Assembly (NCBI GenBank): GCA_005281725.1
Contig: SSBO01000013.1
Coordinates: 1,424,281-1,488,280 of the forward strand
DNA from: Wuchereria bancrofti
Taxonomy: Eukaryota > Nematoda > Chromadorea > Rhabditida > Onchocercidae
Reading direction: 5' to 3'
Length of the DNA stretch: 64,000 bases
Part shown: positions 1 to 11,332 of the stretch, piece after piece
Numbering within the stretch: position 1 is the stretch's first letter
Layout: each line of letters starts with the position of its first letter
The notes under the pieces: generated by a model
The model's database searches: none
What the model was told of the DNA's origin: nothing
The model's input: only the letters and a program-made list of their open reading frames with translations
Program-made: the position numbers and the translations under genes

Positions 1-60
1 TCATTAAATGAATTGGCTAACCTTTAAAAAACAAATTCCATTATTGTTATAGCTATTTAC

Positions 61-2351
61 TTTGGTACACGTTGGACAATTTCTGATACGTCGTTCTATG
101 CCGAAACCGCACGAAGTTGAACACGTTGACCATTCAGTCCACTGTAGGTCATTCACTAAAGCGCCTTAGCACTAGCTATTTTGTCACCAGTAAATAAAGT
201 TTAAATTAACTTAGAAGCTAATTTTAAATTAGTTCATGTATTTTATATAATTTTATATTACGTGGACTGAAATTAAATTAAAATTTGTGGCCAAAAAAAT
301 AAATAATAGAATAGAAGAAAGTAGGCTTCAGTCATTTTTTTTTTAACAAATTTGTCAAACTAAAGAAACAAGATGAATTTTTGGTTAAAGAAACAAAACC
401 AAGCTACATAAACACAATGAACAAAAAAATAATTAAAACTAAGGACATTAAGATACGTTTGTCATTTTTTCAAAAAGAAAAACGGAAAATATTTAAATGC
501 ATATTTTGCGAATTAAAGAAATTTTATTGTGTAAATTGTAGTGATTTCATTCATTCCTTTCCTATTATCTTATCATTTTGCGCTAACAAATGCTTCATCA
601 TCGAATGATTTACAAAAGTAACAATTAATTATTTCGAAAGCATTCGAAAGAAGAAAACAACAATTAACATAGCAATAAATTTAAATAATTAAAATAATGC
701 AAAGATAAAATTTGCATTTTTTTTTTTGGAACTAAATTCAGCAAAAAATATTTCAACGTGCACTTACCATGGATTATCACAAATTCGTATTGAACGTCTA
801 ATTTGTCCACTTATTTGACACGGAACACATTCCGTCACGCAGCTACTACGTCCACCACCTCTCCAACCGCCATGACGTAAGATGGTAAATTCCGGTATTG
901 CCGGTTTACATGAACTTTAATATTCCACTGAAATTAACTTATAATACTATGATACTACGATCTCACTAAAAAAAAATGAATGTCTTATTTAAAATGTAAA
1001 TATTAAAATATTTTGAGATTTTTGAGTTCAAAAGAAAAAAAAATTAGATGATAATAAGTTATCTCTCATAGGTTGATGATAATATCATTCCTCTTTCTCT
1101 CTCTCTCTCTGTCTCTCCTAAATGGTATTTTTTATTTAATACTTCATTCGTTACCCGCCAACAATAAAACTTAATAAGCACAAATTTTATGCTATCATCG
1201 ATATTGATAAAAAAACTGAGTAAATAATGTTTATAAAGAAAAAATTAATTAAAAATGTTAGAAAAACATTTTTTCAAATAAAAAAAAAATTCAAAAATTA
1301 AATTTAAACGAAATAATTACCATTTGATGCCCACAATAGGATTATTCAAGTGCTGGATGAACATTACGTGAAAAAAATTCACGTAATGTTCATCCATTTT
1401 TTTCACATATACCTCACCATTACCACACCAAATCATTTTGCAAACATCCTATCGATATTGATACGAGAATTTCTATCATAAATTTTATTTTTATTTACTC
1501 AATGATAATTTTAAATACGAATATGTTTTGTTTTTATAAACTTCTAAATGAACAATTATAAATATTACTGAAAATGATTAAAAATTTAAGAAAATAAAAG
1601 AGTTTAAGATTTTATTACACTAATATGTTTGCTATGTTCAATTTTATGCTTCCAACATGTTCCATGAAATATATGCATTGTTCATCTAATGTAAACATTT
1701 CACCAGGTAATATTTTTGGCATCTGTCCATAAATGTTAGCAGTAGTAATTCGTAAACAATTTTTGATTGAAATATTTTTATCCAATTCCTATAATAATTA
1801 ATTATAGTTATTGAATATTTTTAAAACTTCCGTAATTTACTTATCTTTTAAAAAAATTAAAATCCTAATTGAGTTTTGTATAAACAAAAAAAAGGTTTTT
1901 TTAAGTGATTTTTTTAGCCAAAATTAAAAAATGAGAAATGAGAAAGTAGAAAGTGGATGAGGTATTGCTGTTTACTATTCTTTGTTTTTTTTTCAGCCAT
2001 GTCTATAAAGTAGTCTAATCATTTGCAAGTTGTATTATTTGATTAAAAATTAAAATTCAAATTTTAATTTAAATTTTACATAGCAAAATAATTATCGTAT
2101 AATTAAATGTTTTAATACCTACATTTAATTCTTGCCGTGATAAAATAATTAATTTAGTTCAAAATTTAATTTAAATTTTAGATAACTAAATTTTAACCTT
2201 GTAATTAAATGCTTTAATTCTTGCCGTGATGAAATAATTTAACTCTTCAGCACTACATGATGACCACGACGTTCGTCCAGTACCAACAGAAGTGGACATT
2301 ATATGATATGGCTCATTACATCCATTTGTACCGTCATGTTTCATTCCCAGG
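61..2351 (-). CDS. ADAMTS-like secreted metalloprotease, 3' part (partial)
   Basis: Extracellular zinc metalloprotease of the ADAMTS family, acting on matrix proteins. In gene order: the exon ending near 2225 or 2198 and starting at 2351 reads LGMKHDG (the third zinc His plus Asp of HExxHxxGxxHD) and then HIMS, the Met-turn, followed by WSSCS. Exon 1788-1657 carries LPGEMFTLDEQC, the disintegrin-like LPG..Y..D.QC motif. Exon 1448-1413 reads DVCKMIWC, the Cys-rich C..LWC motif. Then 1352-1321, and 914-768 with HGGW and RSIRICDNP (first TSP1 repeat). Exon 141-61 is a second TSP1 repeat (WTEWSTCSTSCG). Phases agree from 1788 to 768; exon 914-768 ends in phase 2 while 141-61 starts in phase 0, so a small exon or an error lies between. 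No exon with the first part of the zinc site, prodomain or signal peptide was found up to 6890. The gene continues left of the window. The family call is firm; intactness is unknown. Confidence 0.8.
1087..1118. repeat. CT-rich simple repeat
   Basis: A run of tctctctctctctct broken by one g, inside an intron of the ADAMTS-like gene. Ordinary microsatellite. Confidence 0.8.
1353..1412 (-). repeat. 60-nt intron with perfect inverted repeat
   Basis: This short ADAMTS intron contains a perfect 19-bp inverted repeat: arms 1354-1372 (tggatgaacattacgtgaa) and 1378-1396, separated by five A/T bases. On the coding (minus) strand the second arm runs into the 3' splice site CCAG, so the acceptor lies in the stem. 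Seen directly in the sequence; any effect on splicing is inference. Confidence 0.85.
2055..2245. repeat. Diverged tandem duplication at an ADAMTS exon-intron edge
   Basis: Two neighbouring copies of roughly 90-100 bp share the string attcttgccgtgat followed by (a/g)aaataatt and the preceding aattaaatg(t/c)tttaat context. The right copy (about 2157-2245) overlaps the 3' end of the Met-turn exon and its donor region. The left copy (about 2055-2150) lies in the intron. The duplication multiplies candidate donor sites and makes the true exon end uncertain. Confidence 0.65.
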
Positions 2352-5300
2352 CTTAATGTAAAAATTTTATTTTAGAAAAACTTGACAAAAAATTTGACTC
2401 AAATATAAAAATAATTTGAAAGACATTCGTTTGAAATTTTGAACTAATTTCAGCTATGGAATTATAGTTTAAAAATGTCACGATGGTTATATTTATTCTA
2501 TTTCCTTGTATATATGTGCTGAGAAATTGATAAAACAATTCATTGCGAAAATTGAGATAATAATTTAAACGAGAAATTAATATTTAAATACTGGAATATT
2601 TGCAATCTGCAATCGATCTAAATAGTCTTTTTTTCAATTTAGCCATTAAATCACATTCATTTTAAATCCCAATTAATTCAAACAGTAGTTTTTCCTTTTT
2701 TCTTTTTTTACAAACAATAAGGAACTTAATTGTATGGCATTTAATTTTGCTCATAAAAAGTTAAACCGGGAATTCTTCATTTTATAGCATTTAATTTCAG
2801 TATTATACAATATAAATTTTTAATTTCATTTATTTGTTCATAAAATTGAATAATTCAAACTCATTGCAATATTTTATTACTTTCACCTTCCCATCGTTTA
2901 GTTAATTTGCTATTTCGGTTTAATTTAGCTTTATAAATACAAAATAAATCTAGCAAAAGTGTTGCATTGACATTTCTATGGAAATTACGCCATTTCAACT
3001 TTTATTTTCTTTTCTCAATTTATTTGGAATTTTTTTGTTGTTTTATTTTTTATCTATGCATAAACTTTTTCAATAATTAAAATTAAGAAAATAGAAAGCA
3101 ATTTTTATTGTTCCCTTTAAAAACTTACAAAATAAATAAATAAATATTTATTAATTTATAATATGTTTTGAAAAATTATTCTAAAATGTAGTTAATTACA
3201 CGATATTAATTAGTTAATTTAATTAAACAGAAATGAATTAATGATCGAATTCGGGCAGTAAAAGTAGTGTGTAATTTAGTTTAATTTAATTAATATTTTT
3301 ATTTGCTTTTGATTCAGTAATGATTAAGGTAATCGTAGATATGATGCAAAATGATTACTATAATTAGCATAAAATGATAAATAAATTATTGCAATTTAAA
3401 AATGTAACAACGTATTTAAATATTTATTAAAATATTGTCAATATTGTTTTTTTCCCTTTTTTTCCATTTTATAATTATTCAAAAATGATGAAAAGAGAAA
3501 ATACCGGTGGTACTTTCATCACAGCATAATAATTTAGAACTAATTGAATTGATTGCTTTAATGATGAATGTTGAAATAAAACATTAAGCTGGAAATGAAT
3601 ATGAATAATTACTAGCCTCAAATGAATAGGGCTAACCTTCAAAAAAATTAAAAAAATAATCTTATTCAAGTAGCAAAAAAAATTTTATTACTAGCTTAAA
3701 AAAGATGAGCAAAAAAAGACGCACTCGCACTAGCTAATTAATTGTTCCTAGCTATTGGTTAATTAATTAATTTCATTAATTTCAAGATAAAAAAATAATA
3801 GTTTTCACTTTTAAAATATACATTGTTTACAATTGTAAATACGTAATTTCGAAGTGCTAAATCTGCCTTATTGTCATATAATTGCTAAAAATGCAATCAA
3901 AGTGCATCATCAATAAACAGGCCAAGTTCAATTGTTAATTCATCATTTCTGAAAAAAGATAATTCTAAGAGATAATTTTTAAAATTTCACGAATGTTTCC
4001 AATTTTTTCTGATTACAAAATATTTCGAATAATTGAAATATTATTTGAATGATAAAACATTTTTTTTGGCTAATTTATTATTTGTAAAATAATGCTATAA
4101 ATTATTAGTGATTGATGGCGGAATTATGTTTTGTTCTATTTGCCAGATGGATTCTAAAAGTTAATTTTCAGATAGTAAATTTAAAATTTCAAAAATAAAA
4201 CTTAAAAATTTAGTCAGTGCAATTTTTGAGGAATTATAAGAAAATTACCAAAGTATATGTTTGAACACACATCAATAGATTTCTTATAAATATATTTTTA
4301 AATCAAAGTTAATGTATTTTTTATAACTTTTAAATTTTTGCATTTTTTTTAGTATATTTTTATAAATTTACTATTATATATTTTATTTTGTAAGTTTATT
4401 TTTAAAGTATACATTCATTTTAAATCTCTCGTGACAATGAGCGATTTTAAATTAAGTAATATAAATTAATATAACTAACCTAATTTCAAATTTAAGTGTA
4501 AACTCTCATCATACATCGATTGGTTTTGCAAAAATTGAGCATTTGATATAGTTTGCCAAGCATTAACCTTTAATAAATATCAAATTTTAATAAATATCAA
4601 AATTTTTTGAGAAAAAAAAAAGTTTAAAAAAACTTTAGCAAAGTGTTTGGATGTATTTATTTCAAAAAAAAAAAATTTCTTTTATTACAATTTAATATCA
4701 ATTCAATATTTCCTTTTTTTGTCTTTTTTCTGTTCCTTTTCAAATATTATTAATTGAAACAATTAATCAAAAGGAATTCTTATCTAAAAAATAATTTAAA
4801 ATTTTTAATTTTTTTCAGAATAAAGAAAAGAAATTTTTTTCACTTATTAGAAAAAAATATTAAATAATTAATTTAATTAATTATTATTGTTTCTCTTACT
4901 TTTTTTTATTATCATTTATCATTAAAAGGATGTAAAATATAAATCATTAATTAATTCATTGGTATTTTTTTTTCAATGAAAAAGTAAAAACACGACAAAC
5001 CGCTATAATAATAAAAGAAATAACCAAATAAAAACTGAAGTTGAGAAAACAGGAAACAAATAGATCGATAGTAAAATAATTAGTTGAATAAAAGAAATAA
5101 AAATAAAAAAAACTGAAAAAGTTTAATCTTTTTCAAATTTTTTATCAAATTAATTTGATGAAAAGACCTAAATTTGTTTGAATGAAAATAATTCAAAAGC
5201 AGAGAAAGGAGCTAATCATTTAAAAAAAAAATATTTCGCTACAAAATGTTCATCTTATCTTTCCTTTTTCATTAAAATATGAAACTGGTTGAGGATTAAT

Positions 5301-6890
5301 TCATCCACTATTGTTGTTTTTATTTTTTAATTCATTAAAATTAAATCTAGTTTTTATTTCATTTAATTACATTGTATACGTTTATCAAATATTAAAAACT
5401 GGAAATTTTTACTTGCTGACTTAGTTTTGGAAAAAAAATTCTTTTTTGATTTTAGTTCCTATAATAGAAAAAAAGGAATATCAATGGAGAAAAAATAAGA
5501 AAAATTTTTAACTTCCTTTTTTTCGTAATTTGTTATACAATTTTCAGCGTATTATTCTCATTATTAATGAAGGTTGAGTAAAATAAAAAATAAATTGAAT
5601 GTAAGAAAAAAAAAACTTTCTATCATCAAACTTTTTTTTATTAAAAATAACGAAAGCTGATAATAAAGAGAAAATAAATCGCATTACACAAAAAAAAAAA
5701 TATTTAACATGATTGCATAGCGACTTTAAGATTAAATTATATAGTAATTGTTATAATTAATTTATGCAGTACAACTTTATAAATTATTTCCATTTTTTTT
5801 CTGGTCTATTTAATTTACAGCAATGATAGTTATTAAACACATTAGCTATTTTATTAATTATAAATGCTAAAGGAAAAAAAGTATTTCAGAAAGAAAAAAA
5901 AGATAAGGAACCATAAATAATGCCTGATTTACCGGATTAATCGAATTATGATTCTGATAATTTCACCTACTGCATTCACATTTAACCCATATTTTAGAAT
6001 TATCAATAGCACTTCAATCAAAATTTAGGCATTTGCTCAAATCTTTAAAAAAATCTTACTATTTCATTACTAATTTTAGTAGTTTACTACTAAATTTACT
6101 ACTATTTTACTACATTATATTTAGATGAAACATTTTGAAATTAACGCTGTGACGTTGAAAATATTTTGTGCTTCTTTCTTTCTTTGTTGTCATTTTCTAC
6201 TCAAACAGAATCAGTAAGTAAATATGTATATTATCATAACTAATCATATCAATTTGCATGCATGCATCACTCAATCATAACATAAAAAATTTGTACTAAA
6301 TAAGCATTTCATATTATGTATGAGATGTATTTATGGCAAATAATACTGCACTTGTATTTTATGCAATGATAAATTGAAATATTAATGAAATGGTTCATAA
6401 TTTTCGAATGCTAATGTGAAGTTTTGAAATCTGCTTATTTGAAACTTTCACTATTAATTTCATCTTATTTTCATTTGATACAAATTTTTATATGTGATGA
6501 TTAAGCTTAATAAAAGAATTTAACGCCTTATATACGATATAAATAAAAAGATAAGGAATTATTCCATGTTGATTTTGCATTATGTCGTGGGTAGGGAGAT
6601 TTTACGGGAAAGAGAACAATAATCGAATAAAATTTGTATAACATTGAAAGACGGACAGGAACAGAGAGAGAGAGAGCGGTAAAAGAGAAAGTGGTATCTT
6701 CTGAGAAAATAAGTTAAATCAGCATCAAAAAAAAGAAAAAAAAGCTCAGACTGGTTGATTAATAAAACAACCAAAAAAAAGTAATAATAAAACATCAAAA
6801 AATAAATTGCATTAAATTGGATAATCACTTTTCTTCTTTCTCAGCTATTCTAGCAAATTAGATGAAAACAGGACACTGAAAAATGTTGAT
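2352..6890. other. A+T-rich stretch with no gene recognised
   Basis: About 4.5 kb between the last recognised ADAMTS exon and the NAA50 stop codon. It should hold the 5' exons of the ADAMTS-like gene, but I found no frame with an HExxH motif, signal peptide or Cys-rich prodomain on either strand. Open frames are short and biased to Phe, Ile, Lys and Asn, as expected of random A+T-rich DNA. A GA-rich simple repeat lies at about 6662-6678. Confidence 0.6.
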
Positions 6891-8600
6891 TTATGGAAGA
6901 TTCTCGCGAACTTCTCGGTCAATTTTCTTCACCAAAACATAAGCACTATCTGGTTCAATCCTTTTATAGTATTTTTCAGCTACACCAACAATTTCAAAAC
7001 CGAAACGTTTGTAGAAATCCAATGCTGACTCATTATTAATCTGAAAAAAAAGTGAAACAGAAACACCTGTAATTTTACAGAATTATATTTAGTCACTTAA
7101 ACATTCATGTTGGAAATTAGACAAGAGGAAACGAGTGTTAAATCAACCAAGAAAATAAATCGAATCCATAAATCCATGAAAAAATAACAGAAATTGATTA
7201 TTTTGATGGGGATAATGATATAAAATGATATTATTATACATACCAACATTAAATTGTGAAACAGTATTAGCATAATGTTCCTGACTAGTTTCTACATTAA
7301 ACAATCGATAAAATATTAGAGAGAATTTAACACTTTTCAAGGCAATAATATACAAAAGCGATATTTAAAAGAAAATAACAATTAAATTTGAGGAGGAACC
7401 TGAACGTGAAGATATATGTTTTCAATTGTTGGATCTCTGTCACAAAGTGTGAAAACGTGTTCCAGTAACAATGTACCAATCCCAAGTCTGCAAATAAAAT
7501 GATAATTTTCAAAACAAAATTAACCGCTCACGTATAAACTTTTAATAAAACCAATAGATTTCGCCAATCAGAGCAGAGTGAAATAACAAAAATCAGTTTT
7601 AAATATGATATAGACACATAAAATTTACACTAAATTTAATTTCTTTGATACCGTTCTAAACTTCTTAACGTAGGAAATAGGCTATTTAAAAATTGTAAAT
7701 AAACTACTATAAAATATTTAATGTAAAAAAAAACCTATTTTGGTTATTATAACTATCCAATAAATATATATATATATATATAATTAGCATTGTTAAATTA
7801 CCGTCTATAAGGTGCCAAAGTTCCAAGTGTCATAATGTATAGCCGACGCATACCATTTTGCGTATCAATTCGACAGCAAACGCCACCCACAACAATATCA
7901 TTAAAATAAGCTAATTTCGCTAATTCACCCGCTGTGACAATTTCCTTATAAAATTTGTCATTGTATGCTACCGGGAAAACTGCCTGATTAAGTCGTTTCA
8001 ATTGCTGAAAAAAAATTGATTTATAAAATATTTAAAAAATTCATGCATATAATCAAAATGCTACTTAGTGAAAAAAGGATGAGAGTAATAAATTTGAAAA
8101 AATAAACCTCATAATTTTGGCATTTCAATAATTTCGCTACATATTTCAAATTTATGTAACGCATGTATAAAAAAATATCACATTATATTATCAATTTATT
8201 CAATATTTTGGAATAATAAATATTACCAATAAGGCCAAAACTAGTAAGGCCTTATTTCGTTAAAAAAAGATAAAAATTTTGCAAACCTATTTTTTTTTAA
8301 AAAATAATTTCACTATTTTCAACTGCAAGAATATAAGAAATCTAATTTATAAGTTAAGTGTAAACTTATAGAGTAATAAATGAATTAAGTATAATTCAGA
8401 ATGAAAAATGAATTTATTTCACTGATTACCTCAACATTATGATGAGTGACATCACCTAATTCCATATCACAACGTCCAACACATCTCACTCGTCTTGGCT
8501 CATCATTTATCACAAATGATTGTCCGTTAACTTGATGAGTTCCACATTGATCATTGCTATTATCACCTGCAGAATTTTCTGCATTCTCTGACGGCGCCAT
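6891..8600 (-). CDS. NAA50: N-alpha-acetyltransferase 50 (NAA50, NatE catalytic subunit)
   Basis: GNAT-fold enzyme that moves an acetyl group from acetyl-CoA to the N-terminal Met of proteins (Met followed by a hydrophobic residue); it associates with the ribosome-bound NatA complex and is needed for sister chromatid cohesion in flies and human cells. Four exons, 8600-8430, 8004-7802, 7487-7400 and 7040-6891, with consistent phases, give 203 aa. Visible: substrate-pocket FPV (about 67-69), LYIMTLG with the catalytic Tyr (about 113), acetyl-CoA loop RRLGIG (124-129), and YLHV with the catalytic His (about 152). Human NAA50 has 169 aa and begins close to the internal Met at about 46 (MELGDV), so this protein has a Ser/Asn/Asp-rich N-terminal extension of about 45 residues and a shorter C-terminus. 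The start at 8600 is favoured because a splice acceptor lies 8 nt upstream; starting at Met46 would give 158 aa. Very sure of identity. Confidence 0.95.
7757..7781. repeat. (AT)n dinucleotide repeat
   Basis: About 12 AT units in the second intron of NAA50. Simple repeat without other visible role. Confidence 0.85.
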
Positions 8601-8614
8601 TAGATATACTGAAA
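8601..8614 (-). promoter_or_regulatory. Probable spliced-leader acceptor of NAA50
   Basis: On the minus strand ATTTCAG ends 8 nt before the ATG at 8600. With no upstream exon in view, this spacing fits trans-splicing of a nematode spliced leader directly before the start codon. The site is seen; its use is inferred. Confidence 0.55.
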
Positions 8615-9370
8615 TATGTTATTCAATCTTATTTTACATTTAAAATTTACGTAACATATGTATAACAGAACAATTAAAACTTAATTTGTACAGTAAATCT
8701 ACTTAATTCAAATGATTCAATGGTTTTTTTCTCTTAACAAGCCAAAAATTCTAACATATTTTCTCTAATACTATTAGTTTCAGAGAATTGAACAGTTAGA
8801 AACTGTTAACAAATTGGCTTAGTTCGCATCATTCACGTAAATTCATTACTAACTCATATCTAATTTATTATCTATTACAAAACTTTAACACATTAATCCA
8901 CATTTCTTATTCACATCTCACCAATTACCTTCTCATCTATTTTTTATCCCCATTTTTTGAAACTGAATTACAAAACATAAAATCTAACTAAAACCATATT
9001 CTCCTCATAATAATTAACAATAGATGTTCGATTTCAAATAAGATAACTGAGTAAGTCATAACTTAAGAAAAAATAATTGTTAAAATCGCCATTTATTCCA
9101 ATAAAAAAATTCAATTTTTAAAACATTTTTTCAATACAAGAATGATAAAATGATAGTTACATTCCTGGCAGCAGAAACAGTTGCATAAGAAATCAATTCA
9201 GATAATAAAGTAAAATTTCAAATGTAGTTTTTGAAATAATTGGGGCATATTCTATCAAAGAAATGAAACAGCAATAATAAAATGATGAGGTTAAGTAATA
9301 CACTGATGCAAAAAATGAATACATGAATTATGATTGACAGTAACGTGATAAAAATAATCAGTAAATTGAT
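8615..9370. other. Intergenic region upstream of NAA50
   Basis: A+T-rich DNA between the NAA50 acceptor site and the first short plus-strand ORF. It probably holds the NAA50 promoter. I see no TATA-like element that stands out from the general composition and no RNA gene. Confidence 0.5.
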
Positions 9371-9637
9371 ATGAAAAATAATATGCAAATGATTAATATG
9401 CAGTACTATAAATTTATGAGCAAAAAGAGAAAAAAAAGTAGAAAACGAATAAAAAAAAGAACTGTAAACAACTTAGCTTTCTTTAAAGTGATTGAAGTAC
9501 TTTTAGTAATAATAATCCTTTTAAAATTATTTGCATCAATTGTATTAGTTGCTTGCGATGTAAAAAAAAAAACGCAACCTGATAATACCAAAAAACAGTG
9601 TAAAATATCTCCGAGATTTAGGAATAAATCAGGATGA
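9371..9637 (+). CDS. Possible small membrane or secreted peptide (88 aa)
   Basis: Not recognised. An uninterrupted 88-codon frame lies between NAA50 and the 3' end of the CEP350-like gene. It starts with a very basic stretch (MSKKRKKSRKRIKKR at about residues 16-30), then a hydrophobic run of about 25 residues (VIEVLLVIIILLKLFASIVLVA), then a short basic tail with two Cys. That layout resembles a signal anchor or signal peptide followed by a small basic peptide. However, AAA/ATA-rich chance frames in this A+T-rich DNA can look the same, and there is no homology signal. Treat as a candidate only. Confidence 0.25.
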   Translation: MKNNMQMINMQYYKFMSKKRKKSRKRIKKRTVNNLAFFKVIEVLLVIIILLKLFASIVLVACDVKKKTQPDNTKKQCKISPRFRNKSG

Positions 9638-9716
9638 TTTGACTATGTATTATTTATTAAACTTAGCTCAGTTAAAATAAATCAAAAAAAAAATCGAATG
9701 AACTAAATAAAATAGC

Positions 9717-9890
9717 ATGAATTTTAAAAGATTTATTCTAATATTACGAATTACGTTGCCTTCAATTATAGGAACATTTTCTTGCAATCTTACTGATTCA
9801 CTTATTGATCCAAGGAACAACGATCAAAGATTAAATAGTAGCTCAAAAGATCACAGTAAAAAATTTTCGACAGAACAATTAAATCTTTGA
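9717..9890 (+). CDS. Possible small secreted peptide (57 aa)
   Basis: Not recognised. The frame starts ATG AAT TTT and ends TGA; its first 23 residues (MNFKRFILILR... to GTFSC) look like a signal peptide, followed by a polar Asn/Ser/Lys/Asp tail of about 34 residues with one N-glycosylation sequon (NLT). It lies 31 bp beyond the stop codon of the opposite-strand CEP350-like gene, so it may only be antisense to that gene's 3' UTR. It is not in frame with the preceding short ORF. Low certainty. Confidence 0.2.
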   Translation: MNFKRFILILRITLPSIIGTFSCNLTDSLIDPRNNDQRLNSSSKDHSKKFSTEQLNL

Positions 9891-9920
9891 TCAGAGAAAA
9901 TACAAATTACTACAATAAAA

Positions 9921-11275
9921 TCACATATCAATGACAACTAATAATGATTCATTCAATTGCTCATGCCATAATTCAGCAACTAACTCATTTTTAATTTCAT
10001 CTTTATAATGTTCCAATTTATCTTCCCAACTATCTTGTTCCGCATAAATCCCCTCCAGAACGATATTTTCGATATCGGAATTAAGGCCACGTGATAATAA
10101 TTCCCAGCGTTTCTTATCCTTTCCGTTTTCTTTATTACCTTAATAAAATATCGTAAATAATAAAAAAAAAAAAAAATCAAAATACCGTAATTAATTGACG
10201 TAATATCTAATAATGCGTTTCAAACAATAACTATATATGACATTTGAAAATGACCAAGACTTCAAACATTTTCATGAGCTATTCAACTGCACTGTTAGCT
10301 TACACTTCAAATATTAAATTTGATAGTATTTAAAATTTGTTCCTTTATAGAAATTTTCTCTTAAATTATCATCCATTGCAAGAAGCAACTAACTTTCGTA
10401 ATACTTCGAAAGCTGTTTTTGAAGGATACTTTTTAAATGTAACAAATTTCGAGGTCGGAAACAACTGATATTTGTTAATCCCATATATCGACTGCTGCTA
10501 ACGTCCTTGAAACAATGTTTAGTAATTTCACAGCACCGATCTACGAGCAGTTGCCTGCAAGTGATATCCTAATGTGTAAAGTTAGCAAAGTTTGGATAGG
10601 TGGAAATGTGAATAAATATTCAATAAATGGCAATCTAGAAAATAAGAAATATCGTTTTTTTTTTTTTTAAATTGAAGTAGCACAAATTAATTGAAAATCT
10701 TTAACCTCATTTGTAGTTCCTGTGATGCAATACCAACTGAATCACCACTGATCAATATTTCTAAAGGCTGTTTTGAGCTAACCAAATTCCATATCTTTTC
10801 AGCAGCTGAGTGAATTTCAGCGATAACCCATTTTTCATCACTCAGATAAAATCTGGAAGAAAATGATGCACTATCATTAGCTAATTAAAAGCATTAAAAT
10901 GAAATATTGTTAAATATTGTCTAGTAATATCTTTGAAAGATCCAATCAAATATCCCGAAGGATCATAGAAAGATCTCTATGACTTCTACAAATATGAGAA
11001 TTTTCGATTACTATAATATGATAATGTAATACCTGAATTGTGATGATGGAACAGGTTCTGATGATTTGATCACTTGGTCATTTCTTATTTCTATAGAGAC
11101 ATTGAATTCCTTATTTCCATAAGGATGTTCGTCAAGCTTCGAAGGAAAATCATTCTTTTCACTAATTGCTTCGGCTTCTGCGCTATTTACACCACTCAAA
11201 TCAAGACCAGGAATTAGATCTTCAGGCTGAAAAGATATCAAAACAAACATAATGACAAGCACTTGAGAATTCTTA

Positions 11276-11332
<57 letters not shown>

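Noticed and set aside
921..930. Strong TTTCAG acceptor for the first ADAMTS TSP1 exon
   Set aside because: Using it puts a stop codon in the needed frame; the weaker site before 914 keeps phase with the preceding exon.
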